Shown: one piece after another, positions 8,301-16,150 of the stretch | Layout of the letters: every line of letters starts with the position of its first letter | Numbering within the stretch: position 1 is the stretch's first letter | NCBI RefSeq assembly: GCF_015160855.1 | Contig: NZ_CP063373.1 | Coordinates: 3,720,001-3,784,000, forward strand | Length of the DNA: 64,000 nucleotides | Direction of reading: 5' to 3' | DNA from: Streptomyces ferrugineus | GTDB lineage: Bacteria > Actinomycetota > Actinomycetes > Streptomycetales > Streptomycetaceae | The notes under the pieces: model-generated | Seen by the model: the letters and a program-made list of their open reading frames with translations, nothing else | What the model was told of the DNA's origin: nothing | Databases searched by the model: none | Position numbers and translations under genes: made by a program

Positions 8301-10358
8301 CTCGGCCGCGTTCATCGCGCCCTTGCCGATGCCCTCGGCGACCGCGGTCCAGGACAGGTCGAGGAGGGAGTCGCTCTTCTCCTCGAAGATGAACTTGCTG
8401 TTGGGCGTGGAGGAGGTGTTGTTCCGCTCGTCCTTGGACAGGCGGAAGTACGTGCCGTCGTGCTCGATCACCGTGGAGTCGATGACGGAGTAGCCGCGGT
8501 CGATCCACACCTTGGGCTCGCTGAAGGTGTGGAAGTCGCGGGTGGTCGCGTACATCATGCGGTTGTACGTGCTGCCCGAGTGCGCATCGTTGTCGTACAG
8601 CTTCGAGGCCCAGAAGACCACGTACTCGCCGCGCTGTGCGTCGTAGAACGCCTCGGGCGCCCAGGTGTTGCCCGCGCTGTCCGGGGAGACCTTCACCAGG
8701 CGCTGGTCCGTCCAGTGGACGAGGTCGGTGGACTCCCACACCATGATGGACTTGCTGCCGGTGCGCTGCGCGGCGTCCCAGTCGCCGTTTCCGTAGATCC
8801 TGAGGTCGGTGGCGATCTGGTAGAACTTGTCGCCCTCGGGGGAGCGGATGATGAACGGGTCGCGCAGGCCCTTCTCACCGAGCGTGGAGGTCAGGACCGG
8901 CTTGCCGTCGTTCAACTCCCGCCACTTCAGCGGGTCGTCGCCCTTGCTGAGCGCGGCGTACAGCTGCTCGCCGTCAGCCGTGCCCTCGCCGGTGAAGTAG
9001 CTGAACATATAGCCCTTGAGGGCCTCTTGCCTTGGTAGTTCGGGCACCTTGGCGGTGAAGGCGCGGGTCGTGCTCGCCTCCCCCTTGGTGACGGTGGCGG
9101 TGAGTTTGACGGTGGTGGCCCCGGCGCCGTGGGCGGGGCGGTGGACCAGGCCGTCGGAGGTGATGACGTCCGGCTTCGCGGAGGACCAGGTGACGTCGGT
9201 GCCGTAGGAGCCGGTCGCCGGGAGGGTGAGGTTGCCGCGTACGTCGTCGAGGTTGTGGACGGTCAGCTCCTTGGCCGCCTGCTCGGTGGCCGCCTCGTCG
9301 TCGAAGGCGGGGAGCACCGTGACCTCGAAGGTCCTGGTGTCGGTCACGGTGCCCTTCTTCAGGGTCGCCGTGAGCGTGGCGTGGCCGTCGGGTTCGCCGG
9401 CGGCGGGGCGGGTCACCTCGCCGGAGTCGGACACGACGGCGGGGTTGTCGCTGGCCCAACCGATCGTGGAGCCGCCGGCCGGACCGGTCTTCGGCAGGTC
9501 GAGGTCGGCCGTGACGGCGCTGGTGTCACCCAGGCTCAGCGCGGCCTTGTCGTCGGCGACGCCCTGCGTGGCGACGGGGAGGGCGAGTTGCTCGACCTCG
9601 GAGCCGGCGAGGGCGCGGTCGTAGACCCGGAAGTCGCGGATCCGGCCCTTGAACAGCTTGTCGCCGGAGTAGACCGACCTGCCGATGTGGTTGGCGGTGG
9701 TGGTGCCCGAGCCTATGGCGCCCGGGGTGATGCTGACGGCGGTGTTGCGGCCGACCTCGACGCCGTCCTCGTACAGGACACCGGTGCTGCCGGTCTGGGT
9801 GTAGGTGAGGTGCTTCCAGACCGAGCGGGTCAGGTTGTGGGAGTCGGCGGGCCTGGTGGTCTGCTCGGTCGACCAGTTGCCGGTCGCGATGGACGTCCGC
9901 AGGGAGTTGCCGGTCGTGAACAGATACCCGTTCCCGTTGCCGCCGCTGGAGTTGCCGAAGCCGTAGATGAAGTACGGCGTGCTCTGGGCGGAGTCGACCA
10001 TCACGTCCATCGAGACGGAGATCGAGTCCATGCCCTTCATCACGTCGTCGGGCACCTTGAGGTAGGTGTCGGAGCCGTTGAAGGCGAGCCCCTGACCGGT
10101 GCCCGACCAGTCGGCGGTGCCGTTCACCGTCGCGTCCCGGCCGTGGCCCGAGGCGTCGGTGACGGTGCTGCCGGCGGCGGCGTCGAGCTTGTACCAGAGG
10201 GCGAGGCCGGCGGTGATCTCGGCCGCTTCGGCCGGGTCGGCGGCCTGTGCGGGAAGGGCGGGTGCGGCGAGTCCCAGCAACAGCGACGCGGCGGTGAGCC
10301 CGGCGAGTCGGCCCGCCAGGCGTCTCGCGCGGGCACGGACGCGTGCGATGTACGGCAT
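5385..10358 (-). CDS. giant secreted protein with two GH43 modules
   Basis: 1,657 residues from ATG 10358 (MPYIARVRARARRLAGRL, preceded by AGCAGGGAAA); an in-frame ATG 45 nt upstream is less likely. A signal peptide ends near LPAQA. Order of domains, approximate residues: LamG-like concanavalin module 55-250; Ig-like repeats 257-430; first GH43-type five-bladed propeller 445-750 (LRDPFIIRSPEGDKFYQI, NTWAPEAFYD, NAAEGPLVFKS); Ig-like 760-835; second LamG 843-1045; linker domain 1060-1140; second GH43 1143-1420 (LNADPNIVRFGDTYYL, MIDPAVFTDDDG, YNEGTFVIKRKG, giving the Asp, Asp and Glu expected of this family); PKD-like 1433-1525; C-terminal beta domain to 1657. It likely removes arabinose or xylose side chains from plant hemicellulose outside the cell. 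Substrate specificity is inferred. Confidence 0.9.
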   Translation of the reverse strand: MPYIARVRARARRLAGRLAGLTAASLLLGLAAPALPAQAADPAEAAEITAGLALWYKLDAAAGSTVTDASGHGRDATVNGTADWSGTGQGLAFNGSDTYLKVPDDVMKGMDSISVSMDVMVDSAQSTPYFIYGFGNSSGGNGNGYLFTTGNSLRTSIATGNWSTEQTTRPADSHNLTRSVWKHLTYTQTGSTGVLYEDGVEVGRNTAVSITPGAIGSGTTTANHIGRSVYSGDKLFKGRIRDFRVYDRALAGSEVEQLALPVATQGVADDKAALSLGDTSAVTADLDLPKTGPAGGSTIGWASDNPAVVSDSGEVTRPAAGEPDGHATLTATLKKGTVTDTRTFEVTVLPAFDDEAATEQAAKELTVHNLDDVRGNLTLPATGSYGTDVTWSSAKPDVITSDGLVHRPAHGAGATTVKLTATVTKGEASTTRAFTAKVPELPRQEALKGYMFSYFTGEGTADGEQLYAALSKGDDPLKWRELNDGKPVLTSTLGEKGLRDPFIIRSPEGDKFYQIATDLRIYGNGDWDAAQRTGSKSIMVWESTDLVHWTDQRLVKVSPDSAGNTWAPEAFYDAQRGEYVVFWASKLYDNDAHSGSTYNRMMYATTRDFHTFSEPKVWIDRGYSVIDSTVIEHDGTYFRLSKDERNNTSSTPNSKFIFEEKSDSLLDLSWTAVAEGIGKGAMNAAEGPLVFKSNTEDKWYAFLDEFGGRGYIPFETTDLASGTWTPSTDYDLPAKPRHGTVLPVTQAEYDRLLRAYQPDQLVESVEDVSVKTRIGQAPVLPATVIAEYADGVRRPVAVSWEDVPESKYAQAGTFTVTGGLPDGAALPVRAEVTVSEEGADVPADLLLRYDFDETGGSIARDSSGHGHHGTYVRTPDFGTGVDGGSFRMSGDSTSPYVKIPNGVLKDADSVTVSTYAKWKGGGNFQWLFGLGPDSDKYLFATPSNGGSSLYSAITKASWSAESKLTAGSRLTPGEWRHVTVTLDGASGAMVLYVDGVAVARTTTTIKPSELYDANKDYSGYIGRSLYAADPYFGGEVDDFRVYDRALTAAEVMELSGNTAGIARATHPDLKVDALIDNAGSRITLPMKEGTDLTALAPEFTLAHGAAISPASGSVRDFSEPVTYEVTGSDGAKRTWTVKALIMKSPVLPGLNADPNIVRFGDTYYLYPTTDGFEGWSGTQFKAYSSKDLVHWKDHGVILDLGPDVSWADARAWAPTATEKNGKYYFYYSADTNIGVAVSDSPTGPFKDPLGKPLVARGAYSGQMIDPAVFTDDDGQSYLYWGNGRAYVAPLNDDMTSIDTSKVKDITPSGYNEGTFVIKRKGTYYFMWSENDTRDENYRVAYATGPSPTGPWTKHGVILEKDLSLGIKGPGHHSVVHVPKTDEWYVAYHRFAIPGGDGTHRETTLDKLEFDADGLIKKVVPTLTGIDPIVNRTPAITSATGPTAPVPAGHRTTVTAEFRDADVGDTHVCRVDWKDGTEPTTGTVEGTECRAEHTYARAGIQRPVVTVTDNDDASDSTTLPELIVYDRAAGPALGTGLITSAAGAYPDRPTLKGKAVFSFAATYPKAAAAPLGKATFDFGRARLKFRSTGSDWLVVSGSRAVYQGTGKVNGSGGYGFRVTATDTPDTFRIRIWKKSTGDVVYDNVTGARTAGFVTVGRR

Positions 10359-10615
10359 GTGGTTTCCCTGCTGAGGCATGGCCGGGGCCTCGGCCATGGG
10401 CACCCTGCCGTTTCGGCTGTGTGACGTCGTGTTGCGAGAGTGTCAATCGGGGTGTGGCACAGCGTCAAGAGTTTTCGAACAATGTCCGACCTGTCGAACG
10501 TTCTGGAGGGTATCGACGCGGTCATCTGCCGTTCACCGCTCCTCAGCTCTACGCTGACAGGGATCGGGAAAACCGGCGGTCGAGTGCGCCACGGTGGCTT
10601 TCGGGGGGCAACGGG

Positions 10616-12076
10616 GTGGTGGAGGAGCGCAGCCCGGCGCGCATCCGAAATGAGCTGGTGGCCGAGATCGTCGACGCACTCCAGATGAGCGCCACGCTGC
10701 GGCTCCCCGGGAGCCGGCATCTGTGGACCACCTATCTGTGCGAGGAACTCGGCGTCTCCCTTGAGCCGTTCACCGGCGAGGCGTTACGTCCCTGGCTGCT
10801 CGGCCTCGTCGAGCGGTGCGCGCGGCTGCCCGACGGACTGCCCTGTCTGGCGAGGGCGTTGCGCTATCTGGAGCAGGAGTCCACCTCGGTCACCTCGCTG
10901 CTGCAGCTCCTGGAGGAGTGGGAGGCGGCGGCGTTCTTCAGCGGTGTGGACCTGCGCGGGCTGCGGCCCGTCCTGGAGACCCTGGGGCCTCCGGGGCTGC
11001 CGGCCCTCGCGCGGCGCGCCAGCCGGTCACGGGTCCAGGAACTGCCGTCGTGGTGCGATTCGGGCTGGCGGGTGTTCCTCCGGCTGGCCGGGGAGAACTC
11101 GGCGAAGGGCGAGATCCCCCCAAGTCTGGCCTTCCTGGCCCTGGTCGCCGAGGAACTCGCCACGGACGGCCGCCTGGAGGAGGCCGAGCAGCTCCGTCGC
11201 TGGCATCGGCTGCGTCAGTACGAGTGGGGGCTGGACGGTGACGCGGCGGACTGGGAGCTCTCCCTGGTCCCCGCCTACCTGATCATCCAGTTCGAGCCGG
11301 ACGGTCTCGACTCCGAGCGCTACTACCTGTCCCACTGGCACCAGTCCGACAGCGCGGGCTGGCATCCCGTACAGGGCGAGACCCGGCACCTGCACCGGGA
11401 CGAGCTGCATGCCGAGGTCGAGCGGCTGATCGAGGAGACCGAGGAGAGATGGGCCGATCTGACACAGCCGGTCGTCCTGGAGTTCATCCTGCCGTGGGAG
11501 TTGCTCAACGAACCCGTCGAGTGGTGGCACAAGGAGTCGTCGTCCGCGCTGCCCACCCCCCTGGTGATGGACTACATGGTGTTCCTGCGCAGCCTCGACC
11601 GGCTGCGAAGAACCGCATGGCATCGCCCCTGGCGGAACAAGTGGCGCCGGCTCAGCGAACAGCCCGCCGACAGCCACTCGTACTGGAGCCACCCGGCCGA
11701 CGGCCCGAGTTACTACTTCCACCTGGAACGCGAACTCAAGGAGGACCAGCACGCGGTGTGCCTGATCCTCAGCGCGCCCCCGGGCGGCAACGGAGAGGCC
11801 GACCGCTACGAGTTCCTCGCCGGGCTCCGCTCCGGCGTTCCCCTGATGATCTGGCACCGCCGTGACTGCGCCGACCCGGCGTTCAGGGAGGCCGTCAGCG
11901 AGATCGTGCAGGACCGGGGACTCGCCAGCCTCGCGGACCGGGTGGCCCGGCTGCGCACCGAGGCCCTCGCACTCGGCCCGGACCAGTGGGACGGCCATGT
12001 CGGCCGGCATCTGGCGATCCTCCTGGACGATCCGGACCACCAGCCCGGACTGCGCAGCCCGGACCGAGCGTCCTGA
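10616..12076 (+). CDS. EAD2 + VMAP-C effector-type protein
   Basis: 486 residues from GTG 10616, which has GGGGGG eight bases upstream; the frame is open further 5' but overlaps the GH43 promoter side and reads as non-coding. Residues about 5-95 (RNELVAEIVDALQMSATLRLPGSRH and following) resemble effector-associated domain 2. Residues about 200-475 match the vWA-MoxR-associated protein C-terminal domain: VVLEFILPWELLNEPVEWW, FLRSLDRLRRTAWHRPWRNKW, AVCLILSAPPGG, GVPLMIWHRRDC, HVGRHLAILLDDP. Such proteins belong to NTPase-linked conflict or signalling systems. It is followed 131 bp later by the FxsT-like gene in the same direction. Its biochemical activity is unknown. Confidence 0.82.
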   Translation: MVEERSPARIRNELVAEIVDALQMSATLRLPGSRHLWTTYLCEELGVSLEPFTGEALRPWLLGLVERCARLPDGLPCLARALRYLEQESTSVTSLLQLLEEWEAAAFFSGVDLRGLRPVLETLGPPGLPALARRASRSRVQELPSWCDSGWRVFLRLAGENSAKGEIPPSLAFLALVAEELATDGRLEEAEQLRRWHRLRQYEWGLDGDAADWELSLVPAYLIIQFEPDGLDSERYYLSHWHQSDSAGWHPVQGETRHLHRDELHAEVERLIEETEERWADLTQPVVLEFILPWELLNEPVEWWHKESSSALPTPLVMDYMVFLRSLDRLRRTAWHRPWRNKWRRLSEQPADSHSYWSHPADGPSYYFHLERELKEDQHAVCLILSAPPGGNGEADRYEFLAGLRSGVPLMIWHRRDCADPAFREAVSEIVQDRGLASLADRVARLRTEALALGPDQWDGHVGRHLAILLDDPDHQPGLRSPDRAS

Positions 12077-12207
12077 GCCCGGACCCGGACTCTTGCGTCC
12101 GCCTGGCCCCACTGCGAGGCTGAGGGCGTGGATGACTCTCCCGCGCGCCGGTCCGGCCTATGCGCGTGCCCGCCGGTGGCTGTCGGCCCCTCGACGTAGT
12201 ACTCCCC

Positions 12208-15200
12208 ATGACTGCTGACGGCGGGGCGGGCCGGGCGAACCCGACGGAGACCTCCTTGCGGGCACTGCGGGCCCTCGCCCCGCCGGACGGCTCGCCACCT
12301 GCCGGAGATCTGCTCGTGGCGATCGACGCCCACCCGACCATGCGGGTGTGGCAGGACACCCTGGACTCGGCGTTCGCGGAACTGCGCGCCCTGGGGCTCT
12401 TCGACCGGGTCGACACCGTGCGCCTGCCCGGCACCGACCCGGACGACGCGGCCGGCGTCCGGGAGCAGCCGTGGCCCGCCCCCGAGACGGGCCGGCACCG
12501 GATGGTGCTCGTGGTCACCGACGGGCTCGCGGCGGGCTGGCGGACCGGCTCGGTGTTGCTCGCGCTGCGTCCCGAACTGAGCCGGGGGCCGACCGCGATC
12601 GTCCATCTGCTGCCCCAACCCCTGTGGTTCCGCAGCGGGTTGAACGTCCGCCACTTACAGGTGAGCGCACACCGGCCGTGGACCGCGAACGACACCTACG
12701 ACTGGCGGCCGCGCGAGGTTCCGCTGGAGATCGACGACGCCGACGGCGAGGCGGAGCGCGACGTCATGCCGTTGCCCGTCCTCGAGTTCACCGAGCGATC
12801 GATGTCGGCCTGGGCGAGGCTGGTGCACGACGGGAACGGGGACCGGCTGGAGATGTCGGCCGTCCTGACACCGATCGGCCCCACTCCGGAGGCCGAGGAC
12901 CCGCCGGAGCCACGGCTTGTGCGGCCCCCGGTCATGTCCGCCCATGACTGTGTGTCGGACCTGCGCGCAGCGGCCTCACCCACCGCGTTCACCCTCGCCA
13001 CGCAACTCGCCGCCGCGCCGCTGTCCCTTCCCGTCGTACGCATGCTCATCGCTCAGACCCCCGGCGCCGGACCGGGACACCTGAGCGAGGTGCTGCTGAG
13101 CGGTCTGCTGCGGCCCGTGACCGGTGCCGGCGACGGCCGGACGGACATCGCCTTCGAGTTCGCCCCGGAAATCCGTGAGGAACTCCTGGCACTCGCCCGC
13201 CGTGCCGATACCATTCGCGTGCTGCGCGATGTGCGCAGACTGGTGAACAACTCGGCGAATACCACGGAGATTCCGCTGCTTCCGCCTGTCTCAGAGGCAC
13301 TGGACAGCACCGCCGTTCCGACCGTCACCCGACGGAACCTTCCTTTCCTCAGAGTCGAACTCCACGCTCTGCAGGCGTTGTCCGGGCCCTTCCTGGAACG
13401 CGCCGAAATGCTCGCCATCGTGCTCAACTCGTTCGACCAGTACGATGCGGGCGCTGTATCTCCATCCGACCGGGCACCCCGCCCGGAACTGCCTGAAATA
13501 CTCTCGAGAGGAGAGTCGGGCATGGCCGTCTCGCCCCTGCCTCCGGCAGACGAGGGAAACGTCTCGACACCCCGTGTCTGGGGGAACATCCCACCACGCA
13601 ACCCCAACTTCACCGGCCGAGCCGACCTGTTGGAGCTGCTCGCCGCCCGGTTGCGGGAAGGCACGACGACCGTACTGCCGGAGGCACTGCACGGCATGGG
13701 CGGTGTCGGCAAGACGCAGCTCGCCATCGAGTACGCGTACCGGCATCAGTCGGAGTACGACATCGTGTGGTGGATTCCCGCCGAACGGCCCGGCCAGATA
13801 GGGCAGGCATTGGTGGAACTCGCGCAACGGCTGGGTATCAACACCTCCTCGGAGGCCAACATCGCCGGCCCGGCCATCCGTGAGGCGCTTCGGGAGGGAC
13901 GGCCGTATTCCCGATGGCTGCTCATCTTCGACAACGCCGAAAGTCCGGAACGAGTGCGGCATTATTTCCCCACGGGCGGCAGCGGCACCATTCTGGTGAC
14001 ATCCCGCAACCGACGGTGGAGCCTGGTCGGTGGCTCACTCGAAGTGGACGTCTTCACCCGTGAGGAAAGCAAGGAATTGCTGCGCCGCAGCGGGGCGCCC
14101 ATCGACGACGGCGAGGCCGACCGGCTCGCGGACGCCCTCGGCGACCTGCCGCTCGCCCTGGAGCAGGCGGCCGCCTGGCGCGCCGAGACGGGCATGCCGG
14201 TGGCCGAGTATCTGCGGCTGTTCGAGACCAAGCGGTCCGAACTGCTCGAACTGTCCCCGCCGTTGGACTACCAGCTGCCGGTCGCCGCGGCGTGGAACGT
14301 CTCGCTGGACCACCTGGAGACCCGCAGCGTGGCGGCGCTCAGACTGCTGCAACTGTGCTCGTACTTCGCCCCGGGACCCATCTCCCGCGCCATCTTCTCC
14401 GGGCTCGGCGGCGGCAGCATCGTCCCGGAGCTGGACCACGCCCTCAACGACCCGATCCGGCTGGCCCGGGCGCTCAGGGAGGTCAACCGGTACTCCCTCG
14501 CCCGCATCGACCACCGCACGAACTCCGTGGAGATGCACCGCCTCGTACAGGCCGTCCTGATCAACCGGATGTCCCTCGACGAGCGGGAGCGCATGCGCAG
14601 CGGCGCGCACACGCTGATGGCGGCCGCGGACCCGAAGGAACCCGCCCAGCCGGACAACTGGCCCCGGTACGCCGAGCTCTACGGCCATGTCGTCGCGTCG
14701 GAGGCGGTCGCCTCCGACCAGCTCTGGGTGCGTGAACTGGTGATGAACATCGCCAAGTACCTCTACTACTGGGGCGACTGGGAGATCGCCGTCGACTTCT
14801 GCGAGCAGTCCTGGGAGACCTGGCAGCGGCGGTTCGGCCCGGACGACACGGCCAGCCGCAGGATGGCCTGGTGGCTGTGTTTCGTCTATCTCAGGACGGG
14901 CCGCCACGAGGACGCGAGGGTGCTGTCGGAACGGCTGCGGGAGATCTACGAGTCCACCGCCCCGCCGGACGGCGAGGACGACCGCGAGGACGCGATCGAG
15001 GCGCTGAGCCTGGTGGCGGCCGTCCGGCGGGTTCTCGGCGAGTTCGCCGCCGGGGCGGAACTGGACACCCTCGTCTACGAACGCGCCCTGCGGCTCTACG
15101 GCGAGGACGATCCACAGACGCTCTACGCGGGCCACAACCTCGCGGTGAGCCTGAGGCTGACCGGTGAGTTCCACCGGGCACTGGAACTGGACGAGCGCAC

Positions 15201-16092
15201 GCATGCGCTGAAGGTGCGGCTGTTCGGCTCGGACCACCAGCAGTCGCTGGTCACCCAGGGCGGTCTCGCGATCGACGTCCGCGAGACCGGGGACTACATC
15301 CGGGCCAGGTCCCTGCAGCAAGCCGCCCTGGACGCCAACCGCCTGGTCTTCGGCGCCACCAACCCCGCGACCGTCCAGGCGACGAAGCAGCTCAGTGAGG
15401 CCTGCCGCAAGGAGGGCGACCACGAGACCGCGCTCGAACTCGCCCGCGAGGCCTTCACCGAGTTCACCAGGCGGTACGGCCACACCCACCCCCGCTCCCT
15501 GGACGCGGCGCTCGCCCTGGCGATCTCGGAACGCCAGAACGGAGACCTCGACTCCGCCCTGGACATGGGGATGAAGGCCTGTGAGCGCTACCGGCGGCTG
15601 TTCACCCCCACCCACCCGCACACACTCGCCGCCGACGTGGACCTGGCGGTGACGCTACGGCTGCTCGGCCGCCCGGAGGAGGCCAGGGACCTGGACCGGA
15701 ACGCCCTGTCCCAGCTGACGGAGCGCCTGTCGGCGGGGCACCCCATGGCCCTCGCCTGTGCGATCAACCTCGCCAGCGACCTGAGCGCGCTGGGCGAGGT
15801 GGCCGAGGCACGCCGGCTCGGTGAGGAGACGCTGGAACGCTGCCGGTCGGCTCTCGGCCCCGATCACCCGACGACGCTGGCATGCGCGGGAAATCTGGCA
15901 CTGGACCAGATCGCCACGGGCGCGCGGGAGGAGGGCACTGGAGAGGATCTGCTGGAGCAGACCGTGGAACGGCTCAGGGCCGTCCTGGACACGCCCCGGC
16001 TCCGCTCACCGAGCGCGGCCCCGCATCCCGCCACCCGGCAGGCGCAGAACCGGGAACGCGCCAACTGCGCGATCGATCCCATGCCTCTGTAG
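12208..16092 (+). CDS. fxsT: FxsT-like protein: vWA/SAV_2336-type + NB-ARC + TPR
   Basis: 1,294 residues from ATG 12208. The ribosome site there is poor, and TTG 12256 with GGAG upstream is an alternative. Residues about 20-170 (LLVAIDAHPTMRVWQDTL, RHRMVLVVTDGLAAGW) resemble the SAV_2336 N-terminal vWA-like domain. From about 460 comes an NB-ARC STAND NTPase: NPNFTGRADLLELLAARL, Walker A HGMGGVGKTQLAIEYAY near 495, Walker B RWLLIFDNAE near 571, then a winged-helix part. From about 840 to the end are tetratricopeptide repeats of the kinesin light chain type (LAVSLRLTGEFHRALELDE and further copies). This order is that of the FxSxx-COOH system TPR protein. It probably senses or scaffolds; its partner is not shown. 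It ends at a two-way terminator facing the HExxH gene. Confidence 0.85.
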   Translation: MTADGGAGRANPTETSLRALRALAPPDGSPPAGDLLVAIDAHPTMRVWQDTLDSAFAELRALGLFDRVDTVRLPGTDPDDAAGVREQPWPAPETGRHRMVLVVTDGLAAGWRTGSVLLALRPELSRGPTAIVHLLPQPLWFRSGLNVRHLQVSAHRPWTANDTYDWRPREVPLEIDDADGEAERDVMPLPVLEFTERSMSAWARLVHDGNGDRLEMSAVLTPIGPTPEAEDPPEPRLVRPPVMSAHDCVSDLRAAASPTAFTLATQLAAAPLSLPVVRMLIAQTPGAGPGHLSEVLLSGLLRPVTGAGDGRTDIAFEFAPEIREELLALARRADTIRVLRDVRRLVNNSANTTEIPLLPPVSEALDSTAVPTVTRRNLPFLRVELHALQALSGPFLERAEMLAIVLNSFDQYDAGAVSPSDRAPRPELPEILSRGESGMAVSPLPPADEGNVSTPRVWGNIPPRNPNFTGRADLLELLAARLREGTTTVLPEALHGMGGVGKTQLAIEYAYRHQSEYDIVWWIPAERPGQIGQALVELAQRLGINTSSEANIAGPAIREALREGRPYSRWLLIFDNAESPERVRHYFPTGGSGTILVTSRNRRWSLVGGSLEVDVFTREESKELLRRSGAPIDDGEADRLADALGDLPLALEQAAAWRAETGMPVAEYLRLFETKRSELLELSPPLDYQLPVAAAWNVSLDHLETRSVAALRLLQLCSYFAPGPISRAIFSGLGGGSIVPELDHALNDPIRLARALREVNRYSLARIDHRTNSVEMHRLVQAVLINRMSLDERERMRSGAHTLMAAADPKEPAQPDNWPRYAELYGHVVASEAVASDQLWVRELVMNIAKYLYYWGDWEIAVDFCEQSWETWQRRFGPDDTASRRMAWWLCFVYLRTGRHEDARVLSERLREIYESTAPPDGEDDREDAIEALSLVAAVRRVLGEFAAGAELDTLVYERALRLYGEDDPQTLYAGHNLAVSLRLTGEFHRALELDERTHALKVRLFGSDHQQSLVTQGGLAIDVRETGDYIRARSLQQAALDANRLVFGATNPATVQATKQLSEACRKEGDHETALELAREAFTEFTRRYGHTHPRSLDAALALAISERQNGDLDSALDMGMKACERYRRLFTPTHPHTLAADVDLAVTLRLLGRPEEARDLDRNALSQLTERLSAGHPMALACAINLASDLSALGEVAEARRLGEETLERCRSALGPDHPTTLACAGNLALDQIATGAREEGTGEDLLEQTVERLRAVLDTPRLRSPSAAPHPATRQAQNRERANCAIDPMPL

Positions 16093-16107
16093 AGGTTGGC
16101 GCGAGCC

Positions 16108-16140
16108 CTCCGACCGCGCCCGCAGCGGATGCGGTCGGAG
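16108..16140. terminator. bidirectional terminator between fxsT-like and HExxH genes
   Basis: CTCCGACCGC and GCGGTCGGAG form a perfect 10-bp stem around a 13-nt loop, placed exactly between two convergent stop codons. Confidence 0.75.
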
Positions 16141-16150
16141 CATGCCGCCC

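Noticed and set aside
5883..9038. 1,051-codon plus-strand open frame
   Set aside because: It is antisense to the GH43 protein, is made of Gly/Arg/Val-rich low-complexity sequence and has no domain or ribosome site. A typical high-GC shadow.
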